Source: an uncultured Clostridia bacterium
GTDB taxonomy: Bacteria > Bacillota > Clostridia > Oscillospirales > Ruminococcaceae
Length of the DNA stretch: 12,235 nt
Assembly (NCBI GenBank): GCA_947632425.1
Contig: CANRPG010000042.1
Coordinates: 1 to 12,235, forward strand
Direction: 5' to 3'
Shown: positions 1 through 5,780 of the stretch, one piece after another
Numbering within the stretch: position 1 is the stretch's first letter
How the letters are laid out: each line of letters begins with the position of its first letter
Notes under the pieces: model-generated
Told to the model about the DNA's origin: nothing
Databases searched by the model: none
What the model saw: the letters and a program-made list of their open reading frames with translations, nothing else
Made by a program: the position numbers and the translations under genes

Positions 1-268
1 GACCGTGGGTATCCCAACCTGCTTTTCTGGGTACCATGTAGCCTTTCATGGTGCGGTAGCGCGGTATCATGTCCTTTATAACTCTCGTCAGAACGTGACC
101 GATGTGCGGCTTGCCGTTTGCAGTCGGCGGCCCGTCATAAAAAACATAGGGCTTAGCATCTTTGCGCATTTCTATGCTTTTTTTGAAGATGTCGTTTTCC
201 TGCCAGAATTTCAGAGTGGCTTTTTCTCTGTCTACAAAATTCAGATCTGTAGAAACTTTAGCATACAT
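1..268 (-). CDS. ileS: Isoleucyl-tRNA synthetase, N-terminal part (cut by window edge)
   Basis: This cytoplasmic class I synthetase charges tRNA-Ile with isoleucine using ATP. Only the first 89 codons are present; the gene runs off the left edge. The protein begins MYAKVSTDLNFVDREKATLK, and the class I HIGH signature is visible as PHIGHV (His55-Ile-Gly-His58) after the conserved YDGPPTANGK stretch. Together these are typical of the long IleRS type found in Clostridia. The start at 268 is supported by GGAGGG at 276-281, seven bases upstream. The gene has its own promoter and an isoleucine T-box leader (299-546), so its expression should rise when uncharged tRNA-Ile accumulates. The editing (CP1) domain and the KMSKS loop lie outside the window. 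The alternative, ValRS, is unlikely given the sequence around HIGH and the Ile specifier of the leader. Confidence 0.95.
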   Translation of the reverse strand, partial: MYAKVSTDLNFVDREKATLKFWQENDIFKKSIEMRKDAKPYVFYDGPPTANGKPHIGHVLTRVIKDMIPRYRTMKGYMVPRKAGWDTHG

Positions 269-298
269 ATAATATCCCTCCGAAGTATAATATACAAT

Positions 299-334
299 AA
301 AAAAGAGCATTATCCGAATTAAGGACGAATGCTC
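299..334 (-). terminator. Regulated intrinsic terminator of the ileS T-box
   Basis: On the minus strand, GAGCATT (334-328) pairs with AATGCTC (311-305). The stem extends inward through GTCC/GGAT with one bulged C, and T304-T299 follow. The 5' half of this stem contains the CGTCC element that the antiterminator uses, so the two structures exclude each other. Confidence 0.9.
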
Positions 335-546
335 GTATAAACCACCTTATTCGCATACGCGGCTTTAGCCGTATATGTTATCCCGTAACGGGGGATGCCG
401 TCGCCGTTTACTTGGGGCAAGCCTTTTCAGGGCGCAGCTACAAAGTGATGTTCGGTCTGCTTCTACCGTTAGCGCCTTTCACCACACGCGCCTCTCTGAA
501 AACTTTGAAACAGCTTACTGTCTTTGTCACAGCCTTTGTACATATC
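299..546 (-). promoter_or_regulatory. T-box riboswitch leader, isoleucine-specific, upstream of ileS
   Basis: This is a transcription-attenuation leader that binds uncharged tRNA. Reading the minus strand, Stem I carries the AGAGAGG and GGTGAAAGG elements typical of T-boxes (about 468-495). An ATC (Ile) specifier follows at 449-447, in the context GAACATCAC. The conserved CGTTACGGG region is near 390. The T-box core is AAGGTGGTTTATACG at 348-334. Its UGGU bulge (344-341) complements the ACCA end expected of tRNA-Ile (discriminator A73). AAGG (348-345) can pair with CCTT (324-321) as the antiterminator. The competing terminator is GAGCATT (334-328) with AATGCTC (311-305), extended by GTCC/GGAT, then six Ts (304-299). 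Boundaries are from the predicted start point to the end of the T run. Specificity for Ile is supported by both the specifier and the downstream gene. Confidence 0.93.
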
Positions 547-552
547 ATATAT

Positions 553-581
553 ATTTTATCACCATTTTTTTCTCTTGTCAA
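553..581 (-). promoter_or_regulatory. Sigma-A promoter for the T-box/ileS transcript
   Basis: Minus-strand -35 TTGACA (581-576) and -10 TAAAAT (558-553) are separated by 17 bases. The start is predicted near 546, just ahead of T-box Stem I. The match to consensus is nearly perfect, so control is expected mainly at the T-box and not at initiation. Confidence 0.85.
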
Positions 582-621
582 TAGCTGAAAGTTTATTTGC
601 GGCAAAAATTTTTTCGCGCTC

Positions 622-664
622 TTGAAAAATAATACCAAATGTGTTATGCTATAAATGGCATAAC
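622..664 (+). promoter_or_regulatory. Promoter of the HAD/phospholipase operon with an overlapping inverted repeat
   Basis: The -35 is TTGAAA (622-627) and the -10 is TATGCT (645-650), with a 17-base spacer and an extended-10 TG at 642-643. The start is predicted near 657. A perfect 7-bp inverted repeat, GTTATGC (643-649) and GCATAAC (658-664) with an 8-base centre, covers the -10 and the start point. A regulator binding there would block the polymerase. It could instead be chance, since one arm is constrained by the -10 sequence. Confidence 0.7.
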
Positions 665-683
665 TCATAAGGGGCGATATACA

Positions 684-1313
684 TTGATAAAAAACATCGT
701 ATTTGATATAGGCATGGTGCTTGTTGATTTTCGCAAGCGCGAATACTGCAAAGAACTCGGTTTTGACGACTATACTACCGAGCGCATAGTAAAAGGAATA
801 GTCGAAAGACCTATGTGGAACGAGCTTGATATGGGCACAATATCAGAGCAGGATATTTTAGACGACTATATAATCCGCGAACCCGATATGCGCGCTCAGG
901 CACGGCTTTTTATGAAAGACCTGACCGAGATAGTCCACAGCTTTCCCGACAGCCGTGGGTGGCTTTCAGACCTTAAAGCAAAAGGATATAGTATATATCT
1001 TCTTACAAATTACCCCAAAGATATGTTTGAACTTCATAAAAATACACAGTTTGACTTTATGGACTTGGTCAGCGGATATGTCGTTTCATCGCATATAAAT
1101 ATTACCAAGCCCGATAAACGTATTTATGAATATCTTCTGCAAAAGTATGAACTTAGAGCTGAAGAATGTGTATTTCTTGACGATCTGGAAGCAAACACCG
1201 CCGCGGCTGCCTCTCTGGGATTTCAGACTATCACAGTCACCGACAGGCAGGCTGCAAAACAAAAACTCTATAAAATTCTTGAACAAAACCAACAAAGCGA
1301 GGATACCTTATGA
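684..1313 (+). CDS. HAD-superfamily hydrolase (subfamily IA, YihX-like phosphatase), TTG start
   Basis: This is a predicted soluble phosphatase of 209 residues, normal length for the subfamily. HAD motif I is FDIGMVLVDF with nucleophile Asp8. The residue two positions on is Gly10, as is common in the YihX-type (DLGNV) group. Motif II is LLTN (Thr108), motif III is Lys142 in ITKPDKRIYEYLL, and motif IV is FLDDLEAN (Asp166-Asp167). An alpha-helical cap lies between motifs I and II. I chose TTG at 684 because AAGGGG lies at 669-674, nine bases upstream, and the HAD fold starts immediately (IKNIVFDIG). An in-frame ATG at 639 lies upstream of the predicted transcription start and within the -35/-10 region, so it is not usable. 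The stop overlaps the next gene's ATG (ATGA). The substrate cannot be read from the sequence; sugar phosphates or FMN are usual for this subfamily. Co-expression with a phospholipase C-like gene raises a phospholipid head-group phosphate as one possibility, which is inference. Confidence 0.88.
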   Translation: MIKNIVFDIGMVLVDFRKREYCKELGFDDYTTERIVKGIVERPMWNELDMGTISEQDILDDYIIREPDMRAQARLFMKDLTEIVHSFPDSRGWLSDLKAKGYSIYLLTNYPKDMFELHKNTQFDFMDLVSGYVVSSHINITKPDKRIYEYLLQKYELRAEECVFLDDLEANTAAAASLGFQTITVTDRQAAKQKLYKILEQNQQSEDTL

Positions 1314-2446
1314 GAAAAATATATAAAGACCGCCTCAGACCTATTATTGCCTATGCATGGAAAAGTCCCACCCACGCCGATATTGTTTCAAAAGCGCTAG
1401 AAATACTCGCTAATGACGGTCACCGTGAGCAGCATGACTTTTTTGCCGCATATGCCGATATTCTCACCGAATATGCCACCATTCCCGACAGAAAAGGCGA
1501 TACCGACAAGGGCAAAGGCTATCACTATTATTGTGCAAAAAACGTGCAGGGCAAGCGTGCAGTGCCAACCGACAGCGGCTATTATAAGTCGGGCAAAAAC
1601 GCCACGACACCAAGCAGATATTCACAATCGGCGCGAAGCATTTTTGAAGATGACTATCAGCTTGCACTTACATTTTTTGCAAGCAGAGGCGCAGGAAATA
1701 TCGCCATTTCTATGCAGTTTGTCGGCAGGTGTATGCATATGATCTCAGATGTTTGCTGCACGCCGCATACCACCGACTTAACGCTGACTTCCTCAAAAAG
1801 CGGCAGGCATAAGCTGTTTGAGCAGTACGCGCGCGATATTTATCAGCGTTTTCATGCTAAAAACGGTTTTGACAGCATATACAGCAAGCACCTCGAAGAA
1901 AACACAGTCGGCGAGCATATGAACGACCTTGCCGCCATGTCAGCAGAGTATTATGATATTCTTATAAAAGCCAGAAAGCACACAGAGCTTGACAGCGCCA
2001 TTGAAAATATGCTATGCCTTGCCCAGCGAAGCTGCGCCGCATTTTTGCTTAGATTTTATAAAGATGCAGCGGACAAAGAGCTTGCACTCCAAAGCGGCAA
2101 AACATATTATGTGCGCAGCGCTGCAAACGGAAGATATCTTTCTAGCAAAGGCTGTTTCAAAAGCGGCGTAAGCCTCTCTCAAACGGCTGAAAAACTCATA
2201 CTTACCGCCAACGCACAAGGCTTTTATGAGCTTGAATTTGAAAACGGCTGCAAACTTTCTCTTGCCAAAAAGCAAAACTCACAGTGCAAGCTTAAAATAG
2301 GCAAGACCGCAAACGGCTATCGCATACTTACAGGCACTTCGCACTATATAAATGCTGTAACAGGCGCAAAAAACGGCTGCGTTTACAGCAGACTGTACGA
2401 CCCCGACGATCTTTTCCAGTGCTGGATATTTGAAAAGACCGAATAA
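1310..2446 (+). CDS. Zinc-dependent phospholipase C-like protein with C-terminal beta-trefoil
   Basis: The N-terminal half matches the all-helical zinc phospholipase C family (Clostridium perfringens alpha-toxin, Bacillus cereus PLC), which cleaves phosphatidylcholine-type lipids to diacylglycerol and the phospho-head group. The candidate metal ligands are all present: Trp17, His22 (in PTHADIV), Asp60, His72, His143, Asp147, His153, His167 and Glu171. The spacings D60-H72 (12), H143-D147 (4), D147-H153 (6) and H167-E171 (4) equal those of alpha-toxin (D56/H68, H126/D130/H136, H148/E152). From about residue 255 the alpha-toxin PLAT/C2 domain is replaced by a repeat-rich region (YYVRSAANGRYLSS ... 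QCWIFEK) that resembles a ricin-B-like beta-trefoil, including a QxW-type end. There is no clear signal peptide. The first 16 residues are basic with a short hydrophobic patch ending Ala-Tyr-Ala just before Trp17. In known family members the mature N-terminal Trp binds zinc. The ATG overlaps the HAD stop, with GAGG at 1299-1302. Catalytic activity and location are unproven. Confidence 0.82.
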   Translation: MRKIYKDRLRPIIAYAWKSPTHADIVSKALEILANDGHREQHDFFAAYADILTEYATIPDRKGDTDKGKGYHYYCAKNVQGKRAVPTDSGYYKSGKNATTPSRYSQSARSIFEDDYQLALTFFASRGAGNIAISMQFVGRCMHMISDVCCTPHTTDLTLTSSKSGRHKLFEQYARDIYQRFHAKNGFDSIYSKHLEENTVGEHMNDLAAMSAEYYDILIKARKHTELDSAIENMLCLAQRSCAAFLLRFYKDAADKELALQSGKTYYVRSAANGRYLSSKGCFKSGVSLSQTAEKLILTANAQGFYELEFENGCKLSLAKKQNSQCKLKIGKTANGYRILTGTSHYINAVTGAKNGCVYSRLYDPDDLFQCWIFEKTE

Positions 2447-2450
2447 AACT

Positions 2451-2480
2451 TACCCTGCCGACATTATTGCCGACAGGGTA
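2451..2480. terminator. Hairpin between convergent genes, probable bidirectional terminator
   Basis: TACCCTG (2451-2457) pairs with CAGGGTA (2474-2480), with a partly paired 16-base interior. On the plus strand TTTTG follows. On the minus strand a short AAGTTTTATT run follows. It sits in the 39-bp gap between the phospholipase-like gene and the GDSL gene. The T runs are modest, so its efficiency is uncertain. Confidence 0.6.
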
Positions 2481-2485
2481 TTTTG

Positions 2486-3529
2486 CTACTTGTTTTTGAA
2501 ATTATGTATGCTGTGCAGGAAAAGCACCGTTATCATTATTATCAGCATGAAGAAAAATCCGAACATCACGCGCGAGTAATTTTTTGCCTGCTTCAGCTTT
2601 GCTTCGTTGACTTTTGAGCTAGCATCGGGGTCGATGACCCAGGTCGTGAAAGTGTGGCTGGTTATCTCTTTGTCCAGCAGTTCAAAGATCAGCGCGTGAC
2701 CGTCAGCATTCGGGTGAATATCAAGGTCGCCTATATTCGTAAGCTCTTTGTTTTTGCCCTCAAACGCCGCCGCAACGTCGACTACTTTGTAGCGGTCATT
2801 GCCGTCGCTGCCAGCCGTCTTATTTTTGATTATCTCGTTTATCCTGCCTATAGCATCAGCGGCTATCTCGTCTATCATCGGTATCTGTTCAAATCCCTCA
2901 AACGGGTCGTATATCGTGTCTATAACTACCAAAGCTTCGGGATTTATTTCCCTTATTTTTACGATAAGCGCCTCAAAGTCCGTTTCAAAGCCTGCAATTG
3001 CTTCTTCGGTCTTTTCGGGCAGCGCAGATAGAATTTCCGCAATTTTAAGAGGGTCAATATTTAAAGCACCCCCTTGCTGAGAGCTTTCATCTCCGCTTTC
3101 GCTGTCTGTAGGGGCAACATCTTCAAGCATACCCAGCAAAACGTGCAGAAGGTCGTTTCCGCCTATTGAGATAAGAATAGTATCCGAGTTCTTTACATGG
3201 CTTGTCACTTTTGTATCAGACAGCAAATTCAGAAGATCAGCAGTTGTCGCACCAGAGACCGCATCGTTATAGTAATTGCTGTCAGCTTTAAGACCGTATT
3301 TTTCCGCGAGTTTGTTGGCGTATGAAGCGGTGTTGTAGCACGGCTCGTTTTCGCGCTCATAGCCTTCAAGTCCGTATCCTGCCGCGATAGAATCGCCAAG
3401 AACGGTCATTTTGAACGGCGTGTTTTGTGATATTTCTTTCAGATTTCCGGCAGCGGCAGCGGAAACGGCGCAGCAAAACATCATCGCCGCAGCTAAAGCC
3501 GCCGAAAATACCCTTTTTATGAATTTCAT
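2486..3529 (-). CDS. Exported, C-terminally anchored SGNH/GDSL-type hydrolase
   Basis: A 347-residue serine esterase or lipase of the SGNH family, probably acting outside the cytoplasmic membrane. Residues 1-27 form a typical signal peptide (basic MKFIKR, hydrophobic core, AAAA cleavage region). Block I is LGDSIAAGYG with nucleophile Ser47. Block II Gly93 is in AVSGATT, block III is GGND with Asn125, and block V is DIHPNADGH with His272. A low-complexity acidic/Ser/Gln insert (TDSESGDESSQQGG) follows block III. After the catalytic domain a hydrophobic helix at about 321-338 (FGFFFMLIIMITVLFL) and a short basic tail (HNFKNK) suggest a membrane anchor, leaving the enzyme tethered on the outer face. 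The start is supported by GGAG eight bases upstream. It is monocistronic with its own promoter at 3589-3617. The substrate (acyl lipid, acetylated glycan or other ester) cannot be told from sequence. Confidence 0.88.
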   Translation of the reverse strand: MKFIKRVFSAALAAAMMFCCAVSAAAAGNLKEISQNTPFKMTVLGDSIAAGYGLEGYERENEPCYNTASYANKLAEKYGLKADSNYYNDAVSGATTADLLNLLSDTKVTSHVKNSDTILISIGGNDLLHVLLGMLEDVAPTDSESGDESSQQGGALNIDPLKIAEILSALPEKTEEAIAGFETDFEALIVKIREINPEALVVIDTIYDPFEGFEQIPMIDEIAADAIGRINEIIKNKTAGSDGNDRYKVVDVAAAFEGKNKELTNIGDLDIHPNADGHALIFELLDKEITSHTFTTWVIDPDASSKVNEAKLKQAKNYSRVMFGFFFMLIIMITVLFLHSIHNFKNK

Positions 3530-3588
3530 AAATATATCTCCATATCTGTATATAAATTTCAGCTTTATTATTTGTACTATTACAATGT

Positions 3589-3617
3589 ATTATAACACAG
3601 TATTGAGTAAAATGCAA
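3589..3617 (-). promoter_or_regulatory. Sigma-A promoter of the GDSL hydrolase gene
   Basis: On the minus strand, -35 TTGCAT (3617-3612) and a perfect -10 TATAAT (3594-3589) are 17 bases apart, with an extended-10 TGT directly upstream of the -10. The predicted start is near 3582, giving a leader of about 53 bases. Confidence 0.78.
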
Positions 3618-3642
3618 GTAATGCGCCATGCCTGATAATAAA

Positions 3643-3670
3643 ATATTTACAAAATAATTATTGTAAATAT
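3643..3670. repeat. Perfect inverted repeat (10-bp arms) over the ABC-F promoter: candidate operator
   Basis: The left arm ATATTTACAA (3643-3652) and the right arm TTGTAAATAT (3661-3670) are exact reverse complements around an 8-base AT centre. The right arm contains the -35 hexamer of the ABC-F promoter (3661-3666), so a dimeric repressor bound here would block it. The divergent GDSL promoter (-35 ending at 3617) is about 25 bp away and less directly covered. The region is very AT-rich, which raises the chance of accidental dyads, but ten matched pairs with no mismatch is more than expected. No regulator is assigned. Confidence 0.6.
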
Positions 3671-3689
3671 ATGAATTATACTGTATAAT
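3661..3689 (+). promoter_or_regulatory. Promoter of the ABC-F gene
   Basis: The -35 is TTGTAA (3661-3666) and the -10 is TATAAT (3684-3689), with a 17-base spacer. The predicted start is near 3696, giving a leader of only about 37 bases. A second TATAAT at 3701-3706 is preceded directly by TG but has no matching -35. The short leader leaves little room for the antibiotic-sensing attenuators found ahead of some resistance ABC-F genes. Confidence 0.7.
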
Positions 3690-3732
3690 ATATTTAAGTG
3701 TATAATTTATTAGGGACGGTAAAATTTCTGAT

Positions 3733-5661
3733 ATGATAGTTAGTGTTGAAAATATTTATAAATATTATAATGGCGAACCACTGCTTAAAGATGTGTCCTT
3801 CACTGTTGAAGATAAAGAACGGATAGGTATTATAGGCGTGAACGGCTGCGGAAAGTCAACGCTCCTGCGTATTCTTACCGGCGAAGAAACCTTTGATAAA
3901 ACGCCTGACGGAAAGGGAAGCGTTACGGTATCTTCAAACAAGACTATAGGTATATTAAAGCAAAACAGCGGTCTTGACAGCGACGAGAGCATAATAGGCG
4001 AGATGAAAAAGCCGTTTGCCAAGCTATATGCTATATTGCAGCGCATGAAAGAGCTTGAGGGGCAGATGGTCACGCTGCACGGCGCAGAGCTTGAGCAGGT
4101 AAGCGCCGAGTATTCCGAGCTTTCGGCGTATTTTGAGGCTATGGACGGCTACCGAATTGACGTTCGTATAAACACTGTGCTTTGGGGCATGGGCTTTGGC
4201 GAAGTCTCTCGCGACAGGAAGATCTCTACCCTTAGCGGCGGTGAAAAAACGCGCCTTGCCCTTGCAAAACTGCTGATAGAACAGCCCGACTTGCTCATAC
4301 TCGATGAGCCTACAAATCACCTTGATATGGCAACTCTGCGCTGGCTGGAGGAACATCTTAAAAGCTATAAAGGCGCAATACTTGTGGTATCGCACGACAG
4401 ATATTTTCTTGATAAGCTTGTCGGCAGGATATTTGAGATACATAAAGGCAGCCTGCGTTCCTATAAGGGCAACTACAGCGCATATGTTACCCAGAAAAAG
4501 ATGAACACCGAGCGGCAGAGCAAGGAATATGAGCTTCAGCAAAAAGAGATCGCCAAGCTGGAGGATTTTATAGTAAGGCATAAGGTGAGGGCGACCAGCG
4601 CAAAGGCGGCGAAATCCAAGCAGCACGCGCTTGACAGGATAGACCGTGTTGAAAAGCCCGACGAAAGTATAAAAACACCCAAAATATTGCTTGAATATGA
4701 CATCATACCGCCCAAAGAACTGCTTTCGGTAGAAGGGTGTGAGCTGTGTGTCGGCACGGGCGATAAGCGTAAACTTATTGCCGAAAATATAAGCTTCAAC
4801 GTCCGCAGAGGGGAAAAAGTCGCGTTCGTTGGTGTGAACGGCGCTGGCAAAACTTCGCTGCTCAAACTTGTGCAGGGCATTATTCCCCATGAAAAAGGGC
4901 GTATAAAGTGGGCGCCCAACGTTAAACTATCGTATTTCGAGCAGGAGCATAACTATTTGCATATGGGGCTTACCGCTTTTGAGGAGATACAAAACCGCTA
5001 CCCTTCAATGAGCGAGCTGCTGATACGCAAAAGCCTCGCGGCTGTGCTGCTCACCGGCGAAGATGTTTTCAAGCCTATAAGCGTTCTAAGCGGCGGTGAA
5101 AGGGCAAAGCTGTGCTTTTGCATAATGTCTCTCAACCGCGGCAACGTGCTTATTCTTGACGAACCCACCAACCACCTCGATATAGACTCAATGGAGGTGC
5201 TTGAAGATGCTCTGAAACAGTTTGACGGTACGATTATTTTAGTATCGCATGACAGGTATCTGCTTTCAAAAGTTGCTTCAAAGATCTTCGAGATAGACGG
5301 CGGTGTGCTGCATGAATACTGTGGCGGATATGAGTTTTATGAGACTGCCAAGGCTTTGCAGGAAGAAGAGCAGATCGAAAATAAACAAAAGCAGGAAGTC
5401 GTAAAGCCGCCCGTAAAAGAAAACAGCGGCTACAGAACACGTCAGCAGAGAGCGGAAGATGCTAAAAAGAGGCAGAGAATATCGGCAGTCGAAAAAGAGA
5501 TAGAGCAGATAGAAAACGCCATTTCAGAGTTGGAGCAGCAGATAGCCGATGAAAAAAACGCATCTGATTTTGAGCTTATAACCTCGCTTTGTTCTCAGCT
5601 GGAGGAGCAGAAAAACGCCCTTGACGAAAAAATGGAAGAATGGGCGCAGCTGGACGGTTGA
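3733..5661 (+). CDS. ABC-F family ATPase (ribosome-associated, soluble)
   Basis: A 642-residue protein with two ABC ATPase domains in one chain and no membrane segments, the layout of ABC-F translation factors, which bind the ribosomal E site and act on stalled or antibiotic-blocked ribosomes. Domain 1: Walker A GVNGCGKST (35-43), signature LSGGEK (from 167), Walker B LLILDEPTNHLD (Glu192). The interdomain linker (roughly 245-325) is rich in Lys, Arg, Gln and Ala, as expected for the P-site tRNA-interaction motif. Domain 2: Walker A GVNGAGKTS (from 367), signature LSGGER (from 452), Walker B VLILDEPTNHLD (Glu477). A charged coiled coil fills about 565-640, as in the longer YfmR/YdiF/Uup-like members. 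Both catalytic glutamates are intact. The start at 3733 fits the family's usual IVSVENI opening, although the nearest purine-rich site (AGGGA, 3712-3716) is 16 bases away. Housekeeping versus resistance roles cannot be separated by eye. Confidence 0.93.
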   Translation: MIVSVENIYKYYNGEPLLKDVSFTVEDKERIGIIGVNGCGKSTLLRILTGEETFDKTPDGKGSVTVSSNKTIGILKQNSGLDSDESIIGEMKKPFAKLYAILQRMKELEGQMVTLHGAELEQVSAEYSELSAYFEAMDGYRIDVRINTVLWGMGFGEVSRDRKISTLSGGEKTRLALAKLLIEQPDLLILDEPTNHLDMATLRWLEEHLKSYKGAILVVSHDRYFLDKLVGRIFEIHKGSLRSYKGNYSAYVTQKKMNTERQSKEYELQQKEIAKLEDFIVRHKVRATSAKAAKSKQHALDRIDRVEKPDESIKTPKILLEYDIIPPKELLSVEGCELCVGTGDKRKLIAENISFNVRRGEKVAFVGVNGAGKTSLLKLVQGIIPHEKGRIKWAPNVKLSYFEQEHNYLHMGLTAFEEIQNRYPSMSELLIRKSLAAVLLTGEDVFKPISVLSGGERAKLCFCIMSLNRGNVLILDEPTNHLDIDSMEVLEDALKQFDGTIILVSHDRYLLSKVASKIFEIDGGVLHEYCGGYEFYETAKALQEEEQIENKQKQEVVKPPVKENSGYRTRQQRAEDAKKRQRISAVEKEIEQIENAISELEQQIADEKNASDFELITSLCSQLEEQKNALDEKMEEWAQLDG

Positions 5662-5686
5662 CAAACCGAAATTTAAGTGATATAAT
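5658..5686 (+). promoter_or_regulatory. Consensus promoter of the araC-like operon, overlapping the ABC-F stop
   Basis: The -35 TTGACA (5658-5663) and -10 TATAAT (5681-5686) are both perfect, the spacer is 17 bases, and an extended-10 TGA sits at 5678-5680. The -35 contains the TGA stop of the ABC-F gene (5659-5661). The start is predicted near 5693. No terminator separates the ABC-F gene from this promoter, so read-through is also likely. A promoter this strong implies constitutive transcription unless a repressor acts. Confidence 0.88.
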
Positions 5687-5780
5687 TATATGAAACAGTA
5701 ATTTTTTCATATTGAAGAAAATATTAAAGAAAGGTAAACGGTCGCTTAGCATAAGGTTAAGTGGCAACGTGGTGAATGTG

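Noticed and set aside
438..668. Small minus-strand open frame across the T-box and promoter region
   Set aside because: It overlaps the T-box leader and two promoters, and has no ribosome site or recognisable product.
4024..4890. Long open frame (288 codons) antisense to the ABC-F gene
   Set aside because: It lies wholly inside a well-supported gene, has no ribosome site, and its translation has no recognisable domain; it is a shadow of the coding strand.
5712..5780. TTG at 5712 as start of the AraC-type regulator
   Set aside because: It has no ribosome site, would leave about 18 bases of leader, and adds a basic stretch not typical before the cupin domain.
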